In this document: positions 49,063-56,780 of the stretch, piece after piece
Layout: each line of letters starts with the position of its first letter
Numbering within the stretch: the stretch's first letter is position 1
Assembly: GCF_008974245.1 (NCBI RefSeq)
Contig: NZ_BBZI01000013.1
Coordinates: forward strand, 186,001 to 250,000
Source of the DNA: Streptomyces abyssomicinicus
GTDB taxonomy: Bacteria; Actinomycetota; Actinomycetes; Streptomycetales; Streptomycetaceae
Length of the DNA stretch: 64,000 nt
Reading direction: 5' to 3'
Notes under the pieces: model-generated
Told to the model about the DNA's origin: nothing
Seen by the model: the letters and a program-made list of their open reading frames with translations, nothing else
The model's database searches: none
Program-made: the position numbers and the translations under genes

Positions 49063-49860
49063 CTAGGCCGGCGGATACGGGGCCTGCGCCGCGGGACCCG
49101 CGGCCACGGTGGTGGTGTCGGCCGGAGCCGCGCTCTCCGTCGGGTCGGGACCCGGCGGCGCGCTCTCCGTGGGGGTGGCGTCCGGCGCCGGCGTGGTCGG
49201 CCCCGGCTCCGGCACGTCACCGGGGTTCGGCTCGGGAACCGCGCTCGGCCCCGCCGGCGCCGGCTTCGCCTCCCCCTTGCCCGGCCGCGCGGCCTCGTCC
49301 CCGCCCGCCGCCGCCCGGCGGTCGTCCGCCGGGCTCCCGGACCGCCCGCCCGCGGCGGGCGAGGCGCCCTGGCCGCCCTCGGACCCGCTCGGCCGCCCAC
49401 CGGGCAGCCGGGCCGGCGCCCCGGACGGCCCGGCGCGGTCGCCCGGCAGCGGCCCGGTGACCGCGCTGTCCGCGCCCGTCCCCTGTTCCTGCTGCCGCCC
49501 CGGAACCGGCATCCACGGCGCGTTGGAGTTTCCGGACAGCAGCGTCGCCACGATGACCACCGCGTACACCGCGCAGGCGACACCCACCCCTATGCCGATG
49601 CGCCGGTACCGCCGGCTGCGACGGCCGGACTCGTCGACGAAGACGGGGCCGTCGGCCCCCTCCCCGAGCACCGCGCCGCCCGGCGACGCCGACGCCGCCG
49701 CCTCGAGCTCCTCCTCGACCTCCCTGCCCACGCCGTCGAGCTGCACCGTGACCTCGTTCGGGTCGTGGGTGTGGCCCGCGCGGTCCGCGGTCTCCCACGG
49801 CCTGGACAGCAACGCCGAGCGTCCGGCACGGATGTCTTCACGCCAATTCTTCAGCTGCAC
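49063..49860 (-). CDS. single-span membrane protein with disordered extracellular tail
   Basis: 265 residues from GTG, with GGGGGATT upstream. Residues 1-85 are hydrophilic, with a short helical region (GREVEEELEAAA). One membrane span (about residues 88-110, GIGVGVACAVYAVVIVATLL). The rest is Pro/Gly/Ala/Ser-rich and presumably outside, ending AQAPYPPA. It lies beyond the promoter region of the matB-like gene on the same strand. No conserved domain recognised; a role with the wall or exopolysaccharide is guesswork. Confidence 0.7.
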   Translation of the reverse strand: MQLKNWREDIRAGRSALLSRPWETADRAGHTHDPNEVTVQLDGVGREVEEELEAAASASPGGAVLGEGADGPVFVDESGRRSRRYRRIGIGVGVACAVYAVVIVATLLSGNSNAPWMPVPGRQQEQGTGADSAVTGPLPGDRAGPSGAPARLPGGRPSGSEGGQGASPAAGGRSGSPADDRRAAAGGDEAARPGKGEAKPAPAGPSAVPEPNPGDVPEPGPTTPAPDATPTESAPPGPDPTESAAPADTTTVAAGPAAQAPYPPA

Positions 49861-50340
49861 GCAATCCCCCCAACGGGGCAGCCGGGCCGGGCGTACGTCC
49901 CCGGGTGCATCGGTGCAAACCCGGACCGGAAACGGCCCCCTCCGGACCCGCGCCCCTCTATCACACTGCTCCGAACCAGGAGATTACTGACATCGCGAGG
50001 GGTGCACGGGCGTCTCGAACGCCGTTCGATGTCTGAAAACAACCGCACGTTATGTGCCGTATTCACCCGCCCCGATCAGAGTGCGACACCGACGGACAGA
50101 GTCGGTCGAGTAAGGAAGCGATCACACTGCGTGAGGCCAGAAATCTTCCCCACCCACCCGGCGGGCGACCGGACCCGACCACCGTTCGAACCACGCCATC
50201 CGGCCGGAACTGGCCTGTGGAAAAGCGGTGTGCGACCGCCCCGAGCATCACCCGCACCAGCGAAAGGCGATCACACGACGACAGGCACCCCCTCACCCGT
50301 TGAGGTGAGCGGCCCGGCGCGCCGGGCCGGGCCGGGCAGG
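49861..50340. other. 480-bp gene-free region
   Basis: AT-richer than its surroundings and lacks coding character. Contains a dyad TCGAAC-GCC-GTTCGA (50015-50029) close to a LexA box but one base short, a direct repeat GCGATCACAC at 50118-50127 and 50267-50276, and the two hairpins at 50292-50329 (CTCACC/GGTGAG and CGGCCCGGCGCGCCGGGCCG) that probably terminate the LysR gene. Confidence 0.6.
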
Positions 50341-51249
50341 TCAGACCGTCAGCGCCCGCACGACCGTGTCCGCGAACACCCGCGCCTGCGGGGGCAGCGC
50401 GTCCCAGCGCCGCACCGCCCACCCCACCTGGAGCGGCGGCAGCTCGGGTATCGGCACCAGCCGCAGCGGCCCGCCCGCGCCGGCCGCGGCACCCGCGCCC
50501 GGCCCTCGCAGCCCGGGCAGCTCGGGGATCACCGCGTGCCCCAGCCCGAGTTCGGCGAGCAGCAGCGCGGTGTCCCAGTCGGCCACGCTGGTGCCCGACC
50601 CGGCCCGCAGGCCCGACCCGGTCAGCGCCACGTCGAGCTGTTCACCGGAGGTGGAGTTGGACGGGAGCCGCACCAGGCGGAGGTCGGCGAGGTCGGCGAC
50701 GGTCACGCTCTCCCGCCCCGCCAGCGGGTCGTCCTCCCGCACCGCCAGCACCCACGGCAGCTCGACCGCCGGGCGCTGCTCGATGCCCCGCACCGGTTCG
50801 CCGATGGTGATCCACGCCAGGTCGAGGTTGCTGGAGAGCAATGCGTCGAAGCAGCGGCGGCTGGACGTCTCGGTCTGGAACTCCAGGCTCACCCGGGGGT
50901 GCCGGCGGCGGAAATCGACGATGGCGTCGGCCATGAAGTGCCGCACGGTGGTGCCGCCGGTGGTCACCCGCACCGCGCCGCTCTCGCCGTCCACCAGGTC
51001 GCCGAGCCGCCGCAGCGCGAGGTCCAGCCCCGCGAGGCCGTCGGAGGCGGCGTCCCACAGGATGCGCCCGGCCGCCGTCGGGACCACGCCGCGCGGCTGG
51101 CGCTCCAGCAGACTGACGCGGGTCTCCCGCTCCAGCCGCTTCACGTGCTGGCTCACCGCGGACTGCGTGCAGCCCAGCTCGCGGGCCACCGCGCTGAGCG
51201 AGCCGGCCCGGCACACCGCCACGAACACCCTGAGGTCGTCGAGAGTCAC
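50341..51249 (-). CDS. LysR family transcriptional regulator
   Basis: 302 residues from the GTG before TLDDLRVFVAVCRAGSLSAVA. The N-terminal HTH is typical (LGCTQSAVSQHVKRLERETRVSLLERQ). The effector domain follows (VRVTTGGTTVRHFMADAIVDFRRRHPRVSLEF). It is divergent from the DUF6817 gene, and a small dyad lies between them. The inducer is unknown. Upstream frame extension has no homology character. Confidence 0.9.
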   Translation of the reverse strand: MTLDDLRVFVAVCRAGSLSAVARELGCTQSAVSQHVKRLERETRVSLLERQPRGVVPTAAGRILWDAASDGLAGLDLALRRLGDLVDGESGAVRVTTGGTTVRHFMADAIVDFRRRHPRVSLEFQTETSSRRCFDALLSSNLDLAWITIGEPVRGIEQRPAVELPWVLAVREDDPLAGRESVTVADLADLRLVRLPSNSTSGEQLDVALTGSGLRAGSGTSVADWDTALLLAELGLGHAVIPELPGLRGPGAGAAAGAGGPLRLVPIPELPPLQVGWAVRRWDALPPQARVFADTVVRALTV

Positions 51250-51287
51250 CCGGCACACGCTAGCAACACCCAAGCGGACACTGAGGG

Positions 51288-51304
51288 TTGGGAAGCAAAC
51301 CCAA
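51288..51304. promoter_or_regulatory. candidate LysR-type site
   Basis: TTGGG-AAGCAAA-CCCAA, perfect 5-bp arms over 17 bases, located 39-55 bases upstream of the lysR start and about 175 before the DUF6817 gene. LysR proteins favour T-N(11)-A dyads of this scale between divergent genes. Confidence 0.4.
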
Positions 51305-51477
51305 GGATTGACCTGCCTCGCCCCCAGGCCCGACGATCGTGGTGAAGGGCAGCCCCGGGCGGCAACCCGCGTCACCCCGGCACCTGACCGGTTCACGACG
51401 GCCGGCGGGCAGCCTCACGCGCGCGGGTGCCGACCCGATCCCCCGCCGAAAGGCCCCGCTTCGAAGGAGGCGCAGCC

Positions 51478-52068
51478 GTGCCCGCTCCCCCACCGGCGGC
51501 CGACCGTGCCGTCGTGCTGTTACGCCGCCTCGGCGCGGACGCCATCGCCCACCCGGGCGGCACGCTCCTCCAGCACCTGGTACGCGTCCGCGCGCTCCTC
51601 GTGCTCTGGGACGCCCGGCCCGCGCTGCAGCTGGCGGGTCTCTGCCACGCCGCCTACGGCACCGAGGCGTTCACCCCGGCCGTACTGGGTCTGGCCCGCC
51701 GCGCGGAACTCGCCCTGGTGATCGGCACGGAGGCGGAGGCGCTGGTCCACCTCTACGCGGTCTGCGACCGGATGGCGACCTACCCGACGCTCACCCATCC
51801 GTCGGGCCGCTACGTCGAGCGCTTCACCGGCCGGACCCGCTCGCTCTCCCTCCAGCAGCGCCGGGACCTGGCCGAGCTGACCGCCGCCAACGAGCTGGAC
51901 ATCGCCCGGGCCGACCCGGGCTTCCGCATCCGCCAGGGCCCTCACCTGATGGCCCTGCTGCTCCGGTTGCGCCCGCTGCTCTCCCCCGCCGCCTGGCACA
52001 CGGCGGACGCCCTCCTCACCGGTCGCCGCAGCACCGACCCGGCCGGTCCCGCCTCGCCCGCCGCGTAG
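51478..52068 (+). CDS. DUF6817-like protein
   Basis: 196 residues from GTG with perfect GAAGGAGG ribosome binding site seven bases away. The N-terminal helical region has HPGGTLLQHLVRVRALLVLW and LAGLCHAAYGTEAF, whose spaced His residues resemble an HD-type phosphohydrolase arrangement; then a helical tail. The assignment to DUF6817 is from recall. Target of the divergent LysR regulator by position. The function is otherwise unknown. Confidence 0.75.
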   Translation: MPAPPPAADRAVVLLRRLGADAIAHPGGTLLQHLVRVRALLVLWDARPALQLAGLCHAAYGTEAFTPAVLGLARRAELALVIGTEAEALVHLYAVCDRMATYPTLTHPSGRYVERFTGRTRSLSLQQRRDLAELTAANELDIARADPGFRIRQGPHLMALLLRLRPLLSPAAWHTADALLTGRRSTDPAGPASPAA

Positions 52069-52125
52069 GCGCCCCCCGACCGCGCCCGGCCGGGCGGCGA
52101 CCCGACCCCCGCCCGGCCGGTGCGC

Positions 52126-52902
52126 TCACCACGCGTGCCCGTGTCCGTCACCCGTGTCACCCGTGTCACCCGTGTGCGGTTCCGCGGGTGCCGCGGGCTT
52201 GGTGTGGAGGAGGTCGCGGGCCTCTTCGGCGGCGCGGACGATGCTCTCCGAGACGAAGTCGACGAAGCGCGCGATGTTCTCCAGCCGGCGGCCGGCGGGT
52301 GTGCCGGGGCCGAGGACGCCGACCCCCTCCCGCGCGGCGTCGCCCATCGCCGCGGTCCCCCGGGCGCTGGCCAGCATCGACTGGTACCAGACGTCCTCGT
52401 CGGCGAAGTAGCGCTCACGACGGCGCTCGTCACGCTCGCGGCGGACCAGCCCCTGGCTCTCCAGGTACGCCACGGCCTTGGAGACGGACGCCGGGCTGAC
52501 CTGGAGGCGCTGGGTGAGGTCCGCGGCGGACAGGCTGCCCTCGTCGGTCGTGTAGAGGCAGGACGCCACCCGCGCCATCATCTTGGGCAGGCCCGACTGC
52601 ATGAGGACGGTGGTGAACATCTCCTCGAACTCGCGCACCGCCTCGCCGTCACGCCCGTCCACCTCACGCGGCGGTGCCGCGTCCTTCGGCGCGGCCGTCC
52701 GCCGGCGCTGGGTGCGCCGCTCGGCGGCCCGATGGGCCAGGTCGGGACGGTAGGCGGTCGGTCCGCCGTTGCGCATGACCTCGCGGGTGACGGTCGAGGT
52801 CGGACGGTCCAGACGCCTGGCGATCTCCGCGTAGGCGAGCCCGTCGGCCAGCCCCAGGGCGATCTGCTGACGCTCCTGCTGAGTAAGCCTGCCACCCGGC
52901 AT
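52126..52902 (-). CDS. MarR/GbsR-type regulator with IS30-like N-terminal helix-turn-helix
   Basis: 258 residues from MPGGRLTQQERQQIALG. The first about 65 residues copy the IS30-transposase HTH (RLTQQERQQIALGLADGLAYAEIARRL, STVTREVMRNGG, YRPDLAHRAAERR). Residues about 95-220 are a MarR/GbsR winged helix (LSAADLTQRLQVSPASVSKAVAYLESQGLVRRERD). Then a short Gly/Asp/His tail (GDTGDTGDGHGHAW). It is divergent from the DUF4097-ABC operon, whose promoter region is full of TGCAAC words. Probably a repressor of that operon. Confidence 0.88.
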   Translation of the reverse strand: MPGGRLTQQERQQIALGLADGLAYAEIARRLDRPTSTVTREVMRNGGPTAYRPDLAHRAAERRTQRRRTAAPKDAAPPREVDGRDGEAVREFEEMFTTVLMQSGLPKMMARVASCLYTTDEGSLSAADLTQRLQVSPASVSKAVAYLESQGLVRRERDERRRERYFADEDVWYQSMLASARGTAAMGDAAREGVGVLGPGTPAGRRLENIARFVDFVSESIVRAAEEARDLLHTKPAAPAEPHTGDTGDTGDGHGHAW

Positions 52903-52961
52903 CGAGGACTCCTTTGTGGTGCATGTGAGGTGCCTCCACCGTACCTCCCGCCCCTTTTGGG

Positions 52962-53064
52962 TGCAACGAACACGAAGCCCGCGTTGCATTCCTCACAGAA
53001 TCAATGCAACGAAATAGCGCCTGCCACCTGCACTTTGACTCGACCCTTGCAACAACCTTGTTGC
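52962..53064. promoter_or_regulatory. TGCAAC operator cluster between the regulator and the DUF4097-ABC operon
   Basis: Three matching features in 103 bases: TGCAACGAA at 52962-52970 repeated at 53005-53013; the dyad TTGCATT-(12)-AATGCAA at 52984-53009; and the dyad GCAACAA-CC-TTGTTGC at 53049-53064. All share GCAA/TTGC half-sites, so one regulator probably binds them; the adjacent IS30-HTH/MarR protein is the natural candidate. Confidence 0.6.
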
Positions 53065-53140
53065 CAGAAACCGTGAACGCAACGTAGCTTTCCATCATCG
53101 GAAACAACGCCTCGGCATGAGGCAGACGAAGGAGAGCACC

Positions 53141-53812
53141 ATGCGGAACTTCGACACCCCCGCCACGATCTCGGCCGTCCTGGACATCCCCGCGGGCCGC
53201 GTCCGGCTCGTCGCCTCCGACCGGCCGGACACCACGGTCGAGGTGCTGCCGGCCGACGCCGCCAAGGGCCGCGACGTCAAGGCCGCCGAGCGGACCGGGA
53301 TCACCTTCGAGGGCGGCACCCTGCGGATCGAGGCCGGCGAGCCCCGCAACCGGATCGTCGGACACCCCGGCTCCGTCGAGGTGACGGTCCACCTGCCCGC
53401 CGGCTCCCACGTCGGGATCAAGGCCTCCGACATCGAGTTCCGTGGCGTCGGCCGGCTCGGCGACGTCTCGGTCGAGGCCGACCAGGGGACGGTCACCCTC
53501 GACGAGAGCGACGGCGCCCGGGTGACCGTCCTGGCCGGCGGCGTCACCATCGCCCGCCTGACCGGTCCCGCCGAGATCAGCACCCAGAAGGGTGACATCG
53601 ACATCACCGAGGCCCGGCGCGGCACGGTCACCGTGCGCACCGAGATGGGTGACATCAGGATCGGCGCCGCCTCCGGCGTCTCCGCCACGCTGGACGCCGG
53701 CACCGGGGCCGGCCGGATCGACAACGCGCTCCGCAACGCCGACGGCTCCGCCGCCGGCCTGAACATCCACGCCACCACCGGCTACGGCGACATCAGCGCC
53801 CGCAGCCTGTGA
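53141..53812 (+). CDS. DUF4097 family beta-strand repeat protein
   Basis: 223 residues, GAAGGAG ribosome binding site eight bases upstream. Successive short beta-helical repeats (GRVRLVASDRPDTTVEV, GDVSVEADQGTVTLDESDG, GDIDITEARRGTVTVRTEMGDIRIG) as in DUF4097 adhesin-like domains. No signal peptide, so a cytoplasmic location is likely. DUF4097 proteins occur in stress and cell-envelope operons; function unknown. First gene of a three-gene operon with ABC ATPase and permease. Confidence 0.87.
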   Translation: MRNFDTPATISAVLDIPAGRVRLVASDRPDTTVEVLPADAAKGRDVKAAERTGITFEGGTLRIEAGEPRNRIVGHPGSVEVTVHLPAGSHVGIKASDIEFRGVGRLGDVSVEADQGTVTLDESDGARVTVLAGGVTIARLTGPAEISTQKGDIDITEARRGTVTVRTEMGDIRIGAASGVSATLDAGTGAGRIDNALRNADGSAAGLNIHATTGYGDISARSL

Positions 53813-53849
53813 CCGCCCACGCAGAGCAGACGACGAAGGGGGACCCCTC

Positions 53850-54797
53850 ATGACCAGCCCGGCCATCGCGGCGAACGGCCTGCGCAAGTCCTACGGCGAC
53901 AAGACCGTCCTCGACGGCATCGACCTGACCGTCCCGGAAGGCACGGTCTTCTCCCTGCTCGGCCCGAACGGCGCCGGCAAGACCACCGTCGTGAAGATCC
54001 TCTCCACCCTGATAGCGGCCGACGGCGGACAGGCGCGGGTCGCGGGCCACGACGTCGCCACGGCCGGGCAGGCCGTGCGGGCGGCGATCGGCGTCACCGG
54101 CCAGTTCTCCGCCGTGGACGGCCTGATCACCGGCGCGGAGAACATGCTCCTCATGGCCGACCTCCACCACCTCCCCAAGGCGGAGGGCCGCCGCGTCACC
54201 GCCGAACTCCTCGAGCGCTTCGACCTGCTCGACGCGGCCGACAAGCCCGCCTCCACCTACTCCGGAGGCATGAAACGCCGCCTCGACATCGCCATGACCC
54301 TCGTCGGCAGCCCCCGCATCATCTTCCTCGACGAACCCACCACCGGCCTCGACCCCCGCTCCCGCCACACCATGTGGCAGATCATCAGGGAACTCGTCAC
54401 CGGCGGCGTCACCGTCTTCCTCACCACCCAGTACCTCGAGGAGGCCGACCAGCTCGCCGACCGCATCGCCGTCCTCCACAACGGCACCATCGCGGCCGAG
54501 GGCACCGCCGAGGAACTCAAGCGCATCATCCCCGGCGGCCACGTCCAGCTCCGCTTCACCGACCCCGCCGCCTACCAGCAGGCCACCGCGCTCCTCACCG
54601 ACGCCGCCCGGGACGACGACGCCCTCACCCTCCGCGTCCCCAACGACGGCAGCCAACGCGCCCTGCGCACCCTCCTCGACCACCTCGACACCGCCGGCAT
54701 CGAAGCCACCGAACTCACCGTCCACACCCCCGACCTCGACGACGTCTTCTTCGCCCTCACCGACGACACCACCACCGACAAGGAGACCGCGCGATGA
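53850..54797 (+). CDS. ABC transporter ATPase (DrrA-like)
   Basis: 315 residues. Walker A LGPNGAGKTT, Q-loop VTGQFSAVDGLITGAENM, signature YSGGMKRRL and Walker B IIFLDEPTTGLDP. A C-terminal helical extension of about 80 residues (HLDTAGIEATELTVHTPDLDDVFFALT) is typical of daunorubicin-resistance type ATPases (DrrA family). Overlaps its permease gene by four bases. Powers export of a drug or lipid-like substrate, unidentified. Confidence 0.93.
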   Translation: MTSPAIAANGLRKSYGDKTVLDGIDLTVPEGTVFSLLGPNGAGKTTVVKILSTLIAADGGQARVAGHDVATAGQAVRAAIGVTGQFSAVDGLITGAENMLLMADLHHLPKAEGRRVTAELLERFDLLDAADKPASTYSGGMKRRLDIAMTLVGSPRIIFLDEPTTGLDPRSRHTMWQIIRELVTGGVTVFLTTQYLEEADQLADRIAVLHNGTIAAEGTAEELKRIIPGGHVQLRFTDPAAYQQATALLTDAARDDDALTLRVPNDGSQRALRTLLDHLDTAGIEATELTVHTPDLDDVFFALTDDTTTDKETAR

Positions 54798-55585
54798 GCA
54801 CCCTCTCCCTCGCCCTGCGCGACAGCACCACCATGCTGCGCCGCAACCTCCTGCACGCCCGCCGCTACCCGTCGCTCACCCTCAACCTGCTGCTCACGCC
54901 GATCATGCTGCTCCTGCTCTTCGTCTACATCTTCGGCGAGACCATGAGCGCCGGCGTGGGCGGCGACGGCGGCCGGGCGGCGTACATCGCCTACATCGTC
55001 CCGGGTCTGCTCCTGATGACCATCGGCTCCACCACCATCGGCACCGCCGTGTCCGTCGCCACCGACATGTCGGAGGGGATCATCGCCCGGTTCCGCACCA
55101 TGGCCATCCACCGGGGCTCGGTCATCGTCGGGCACGTCATCGGCAGCGTCCTGCAGTCCGTGGCGAGCGTCGTCCTGGTCGGCGCGGTCGCCGTCGCCAT
55201 CGGGTTCCGGTCCACCGACGCCACCGTCCTGGAATGGCTCGCCGCGCTCGGCCTGCTCGTCCTCTTCGCCACCGCGCTCACCTGGATCGCCGTCGGCATG
55301 GGCCTCATCAGCCCCAACGCCGAGGCCGCCAGCAACACCGCGATGCCGCTGATCCTGCTCCCGCTCCTGTCCAGCGCCTTCGTCCCGGTCGAGACCATGC
55401 CGGGCTGGTTCCAGCCGATCGCCGAGTACCAGCCCTTCACCCCGGCCATCGAGACCCTGCGCGGGCTGCTCCTCGGCACGGAGATCGGCCACAACGGCTG
55501 GCTCGCCCTCGCCTGGTGCGCCGGCCTCGCCGTCCTCGGCTACTTCTGGTCCACCGCCAAGTTCAACGCGGACCCCCAGCGGTGA
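54794..55585 (+). CDS. ABC-2 type permease (DrrB-like)
   Basis: 263 residues with six membrane spans (LTLNLLLTPIMLLLLFVYIF, YIVPGLLLMTIGSTTIGTAV and others). MSTLSLALRDSTTMLRRNLLHARRYPS is the usual N-terminal amphipathic entry. The ABC-2 motif PLLSSAFVPVETMPGWFQPIAEYQPFTP is diagnostic of DrrB-like subunits. The start ATG overlaps the ATPase stop (ATGA), so translation is coupled. Together they form a half-size exporter, regulated probably by the divergent MarR-type protein. Confidence 0.93.
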   Translation: MSTLSLALRDSTTMLRRNLLHARRYPSLTLNLLLTPIMLLLLFVYIFGETMSAGVGGDGGRAAYIAYIVPGLLLMTIGSTTIGTAVSVATDMSEGIIARFRTMAIHRGSVIVGHVIGSVLQSVASVVLVGAVAVAIGFRSTDATVLEWLAALGLLVLFATALTWIAVGMGLISPNAEAASNTAMPLILLPLLSSAFVPVETMPGWFQPIAEYQPFTPAIETLRGLLLGTEIGHNGWLALAWCAGLAVLGYFWSTAKFNADPQR

Positions 55586-55606
55586 GTCCCGGGCCGGCCG
55601 GCCGTA

Positions 55607-55654
55607 CCGAAGGGCGGTGGCCCCCGACACCACGTCGGAGCCACCGCCCTTCGG
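55607..55654. terminator. terminator of the DUF4097-ABC operon
   Basis: Perfect 15-bp stem CCGAAGGGCGGTGGC / GCCACCGCCCTTCGG with an 18-base loop, starting 22 bases after the permease stop. Confidence 0.85.
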
Positions 55655-55712
55655 CCTCCCGCCCGCCCTTCGGCCTACCGCCCGCCGTTCGTCCCGCACG
55701 GGCCCTGCAGAC

Positions 55713-55753
55713 AAAAACGGCCCCCGCCCTGCTGAACGCAGGACGGGGGCCGT
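55713..55753 (-). terminator. Rho-independent terminator of tmRNA
   Basis: Minus strand ACGGCCCCCGTCCTGC-GTTCA-GCAGGGCGGGGGCCGT followed by TTTTT. Twelve bases beyond the tmRNA 3' end; a textbook intrinsic terminator, rare in this GC-rich genome. Confidence 0.9.
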
Positions 55754-55765
55754 CACACATGGGGT

Positions 55766-56165
55766 GGTGGAGATGGCGGGAATCGAACCCGCGTCCAACG
55801 GTGCGGAACCAGGGCTTCTCCGTGTGCAGTCCGCTGTGCTTTTCTCAGCCCCGGAGATCACGCGGACAAGTCTCCGACGGGCTCAGTCACTGTTTGGTTT
55901 CCCTCTTCACCCCGTGACCGGGATCAAGGTTTAGTTCCCTAGTTGATGCCAGGATCCGGGTCGGGAACACCCCCGGGCTGACACTCCCTTAAGTAGAGAG
56001 CTGCGTCACGCTACCTGGATCAGGCAGCGAGAGCGAGCTGGCTCTGGGAGAGATCGCGCTTGGAATTGGCGATTATTTTTTTCGGCCTGTGGTTTACGAG
56101 ATCATGGCCGCTTCCTCGACACGCTTCCCCTGCTTCGACAGCCGCTGTCGAAACCGATCATCCCC
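55766..56165 (-). ncRNA. ssrA: tmRNA
   Basis: 400 nt. The 5' end GGGGATGATCGGTTTCGACA pairs with 3' end CATCTCC-ACCA, forming the tRNA-like acceptor; the T-arm GGGTTCGATTCCC and the encoded CCA are present. An internal reading frame encodes the tag ANSKRDLSQSQLALAA-stop (56020-56070). The remaining sequence contains stable pseudoknot-like G/C stems. tmRNA releases ribosomes from damaged mRNA together with SmpB, encoded immediately upstream (116 bp). Confidence 0.97.
56020..56070 (-). other. tmRNA proteolysis-tag reading frame
   Basis: Resume codon GCC, then codons giving ANSKRDLSQSQLALAA and TGA. The ALAA tail is the degron seen by ClpXP. As I remember the S. coelicolor tag (ANTKRDSSQQAFALAA), this has T to S, S to L and the altered SQSQL core. 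Confidence 0.9.
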
Positions 56166-56281
56166 ATGTTGATTTTTCAATCGCTTGCGCTCCGCTGGGG
56201 AGTGCAAGTGCCATCGTACTGAGCAACGGCGCAGGATGCCACCTTGTTCCCGTGCGGCACCCGGGACGGAGGAGACCGGCG

Positions 56282-56761
56282 TCACGCCCGCTGCTTGCGC
56301 CGCACCGCCGAGATCGCCCGCTCCGTCTCGCGGCGGTCCTGCTTCTCCCGCAGCGTCTGGCGCTTGTCGTACTCCTTCTTGCCCTTCGCCAGCGCGATCT
56401 CGACCTTGGCCCGGCCGTCCTTGAAGTACAGCGCGAGCGGCACGATGGTGTGGCCGGTCTCCTGCGACTTCGAGGCGAGCTTGTCGATCTCCTCCCGGTG
56501 CAGCAGCAGCTTGCGCTTGCGGCGCGCCGAGTGGTTGGTCCAGGTGCCCTGGCTGTACTCCGGCACGTGCACGTTGTGCAGCCACGCCTCGCCGCCGTCG
56601 AGCTGGACGAAGCCGTCGGCCAGCGACGCCCGCCCCTGGCGGAGCGACTTCACCTCCGTGCCGGTCAGGACCAGGCCCGCCTCGTAGGTGTCGATGACGA
56701 GATAGTCGTGCCGCGCCTTCTTGTTCTGCGCGATGAGCTTGCGCCCTTTTTCCTTGGCCAT
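56282..56761 (-). CDS. smpB: SsrA-binding protein SmpB
   Basis: 159 residues from MAKEKGRKLIAQNKKARHDY. OB-fold core with VLTGTEVKSLRQGRASLADGFV and PEYSQGTWTNHSARRKRKLLLHREEIDKL, and the C-terminal basic tail (KKEYDKRQTLREKQDRRE) that mimics mRNA in the ribosome decoding channel. Forms a complex with the tmRNA encoded 116 bp downstream. The start lies 19 bp after the S41 protease stop, so it is likely the last coding gene of the ftsE-ftsX-protease-smpB run. Confidence 0.97.
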   Translation of the reverse strand: MAKEKGRKLIAQNKKARHDYLVIDTYEAGLVLTGTEVKSLRQGRASLADGFVQLDGGEAWLHNVHVPEYSQGTWTNHSARRKRKLLLHREEIDKLASKSQETGHTIVPLALYFKDGRAKVEIALAKGKKEYDKRQTLREKQDRRETERAISAVRRKQRA

Positions 56762-56780
56762 AGTGCCGCCCATTTTGGCA

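Noticed and set aside
50015..50029. TCGAAC-GCC-GTTCGA, a possible LexA (SOS) box
   Set aside because: The actinobacterial LexA box has four bases between the arms; this has three. It also sits in a gap with no adjacent SOS gene, so it remains a plain dyad.
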